Translations under genes and position numbers: made by a program | NCBI RefSeq assembly: GCF_032854445.1 | Contig: NC_088296.1 | Coordinates: forward strand, 13,984,706 to 14,048,705 | DNA from: Liolophura sinensis | Lineage: Eukaryota; Mollusca; Polyplacophora; Chitonida; Chitonidae | Direction: 5' to 3' | Length of the DNA stretch: 64,000 nucleotides | Shown here: positions 62,396 through 64,000 of the stretch, in pieces | Position numbering within the stretch: position 1 is the first letter of the stretch | Layout: each line of letters starts with the position of its first letter | Notes under the pieces: generated by a model | Seen by the model: the letters and a program-made list of their open reading frames with translations, nothing else | Told to the model about the DNA's origin: nothing | Databases searched by the model: none

Positions 62396-63477
62396 GGTCA
62401 TTAGGCTGGCCTGCAGAAATCTCTAGATTCAAGCCGTCATCTCACTGGTCAAGTTACATCTATACCGAATAGGCTTACGTAGGGAATAACACCTTCTTCC
62501 TCCAACAAAATGTATTCTGCCCCAAGGGTGCACATATGATACAGACAAGCAGTTTCATGGTTTCACTGGTAACTTGGGCTTAATCTCACTTTCAGATATT
62601 TTTTTTTACATTTCGCTCATTCTGTTGTTTTTGTCACATTCCCTCGAGTGGTCTTGCACGAAGTTCACTAGTGATAAAAGGATATCTGGGGCTTGGTTCT
62701 TTTAGCATTCCTTTTAACCTCACTTGTGCTCAAATGACAGTTTATGGTCGTTGTAGAGAGCAACATTTTAAATAACTGACTTAAAAACATTCTTTAAAAT
62801 ATAACATGTTTCCCCCCGTTTTTACGTACACTGTTCTCTTGACACACTGATCGACAACCTGGAGCACTCGATGACTTCAGCACATGTGTATTGTATCATG
62901 ATCCATTCCATGCCAATGTTATGGACGATTAGAGAAGATTCGAGAGTGAACTCTTTTGTCGCTGAAGATAAAAAGTTCTATTATATCATTTGACCCGCCA
63001 GACGTGTTAAACAACTTTTTGTGATTACATTTACTATAACATGGGCTTAACAAAAAAAGTTTCACAAAGCCATCCCCGGGGCCTAGTCCTTTATCCTTGT
63101 TTTCTAAGTTATTCTTTAGTAAATGTGAGCACAACACAGTATTTATAGTAAACCTGGACCATACAGTAACGTTTACAATATTGCAGTTCTCAATATTGCA
63201 CTTTTATTTATATCAAATCCGCTGCGTGTAATTTACGTCTATTTATTTAAACGAGGATTACAGTTTCTAAATACAAACTTTGATATTTATTCTGAACCAA
63301 ATCATATGCAGAAAAAATAAAGTATTTGGACAAATGCATCTACATATATATGACGCTTTCGCCAACTCTCAAATTGACGAAGTCCATCCCACTGCTGCAA
63401 ACCCTGTTTCTTCATGCATGACATATGCATATGTATAACAAGAGAAAGAGTTCAAAGGGGAACTGAATAATATCAAC
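62396..63477. other. Intergenic, no gene seen
   Basis: AT-rich unique sequence. Nothing was recognised. Confidence 0.4.
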
Positions 63478-64000
63478 TAAGTCCATGATGATTTCATCAC
63501 ATCACCTAAGTCCATGATGATTTCATCACATCACCTAAGCCCATGATGATTCCATCACCTTTCATCACATCACCTAAGCCCATGATGATTTCATCACATC
63601 ACCCAAGCCTATGATGATTTCATCACATCACCTAAGTCCATGATGATTTTATTAATCACCTAAGCCCATGATGATTTCATCACATCACCAAAGTCCATGA
63701 TAATTTCATCACATCACTTAAGCCCATGATGATTTCATCACATTTCATCACATCAACTAAGCCCATGGCAATTTCATCACATCACCTATATCCATGGTGA
63801 TTTCATCACATCACCTAAGTCTATGATGATTTCATCACATCACCTAAGCCCATGATAATTTCACTACATCACCTAAGCCCATGATGATTTCATTACATCA
63901 CCTAAGCCCATGATGATTTCATCAGATCACCTAAGCCCATGATGATTTCATCACATCATCTAAGCCCATGATGATTTCATCACATTTCATCACATCAACT
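63478..64000 (+). repeat. 29-bp minisatellite running off the window end
   Basis: Units read CATCACCTAAGCCCATGATG followed by ATTTCATCA. About 18 copies are visible, some with an extra CATTTCATCA. The array continues past base 64000, so its full length is unknown. Confidence 0.92.

Overview
The window reads as nuclear DNA of a lophotrochozoan animal, most likely a mollusc, with a brachiopod-type relative as the alternative. The reasons are interrupted genes with GT-AG introns, very low coding density, many tandem repeats, and repeated copies of a tRNA-derived SINE. That SINE has a pol III A box and B box, a shared 3' body and an AATAAATA-type tail, and I know this kind from molluscan genomes. 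The species assignment is inference. Nothing looks bacterial or viral.

Two protein genes can be modelled, both on the + strand. Gene 1 (from before base 1 to about 12.26 kb) is the 3' end of a PPIP5K/VIP1-type diphosphoinositol pentakisphosphate kinase. Four exons (2965-3093, 6456-6533, 9156-9350, 11280-12004), all joined at phase 1, encode the disordered C-terminal tail. The kinase and phosphatase domains must lie upstream of the window. Polyadenylation signals follow at 12232 and 12256.

Gene 2 (30615-57008, 3' UTR to about 58.1 kb) can be assembled completely. Ten exons give 1491 nt, a 496-residue type I membrane protein: signal peptide, two EGF-like domains, a zona pellucida (ZP) module with ten cysteines, an Arg4 furin-type site, a transmembrane helix and a short basic cytoplasmic tail. 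Every exon junction is in phase.

The intron between the second EGF exon and the first ZP exon is about 14 kb, and roughly 95% of it is one satellite array (about 35.49-48.77 kb). Its unit is 48 bp, with 44/52/56-bp variants caused by gain or loss of CTGT. It has higher-order structure with blocks repeating at about 4.2-4.6 kb, is almost free of CpG, and is open in several reading frames on both strands, so it produces many false ORFs.

Between the genes (12.3-30.6 kb) and after gene 2 (58.1-64 kb) I see no convincing coding exon. These stretches hold SINE copies and relics, diverged minisatellites (units of about 17, 24, 29, 31, 32, 39, 54, 58 and 61 bp across the whole window), a short palindromic MITE-like element and a dispersed repeat with one copy just upstream of the gene 2 start exon. 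The two genes have no evident functional link: one acts in cytosolic inositol pyrophosphate signalling, the other is an extracellular filament-type matrix or membrane protein.

I did not find a novel multi-gene system. The most unusual items are the giant intronic satellite and a 103-bp duplication of a splice acceptor inside the ZP gene.
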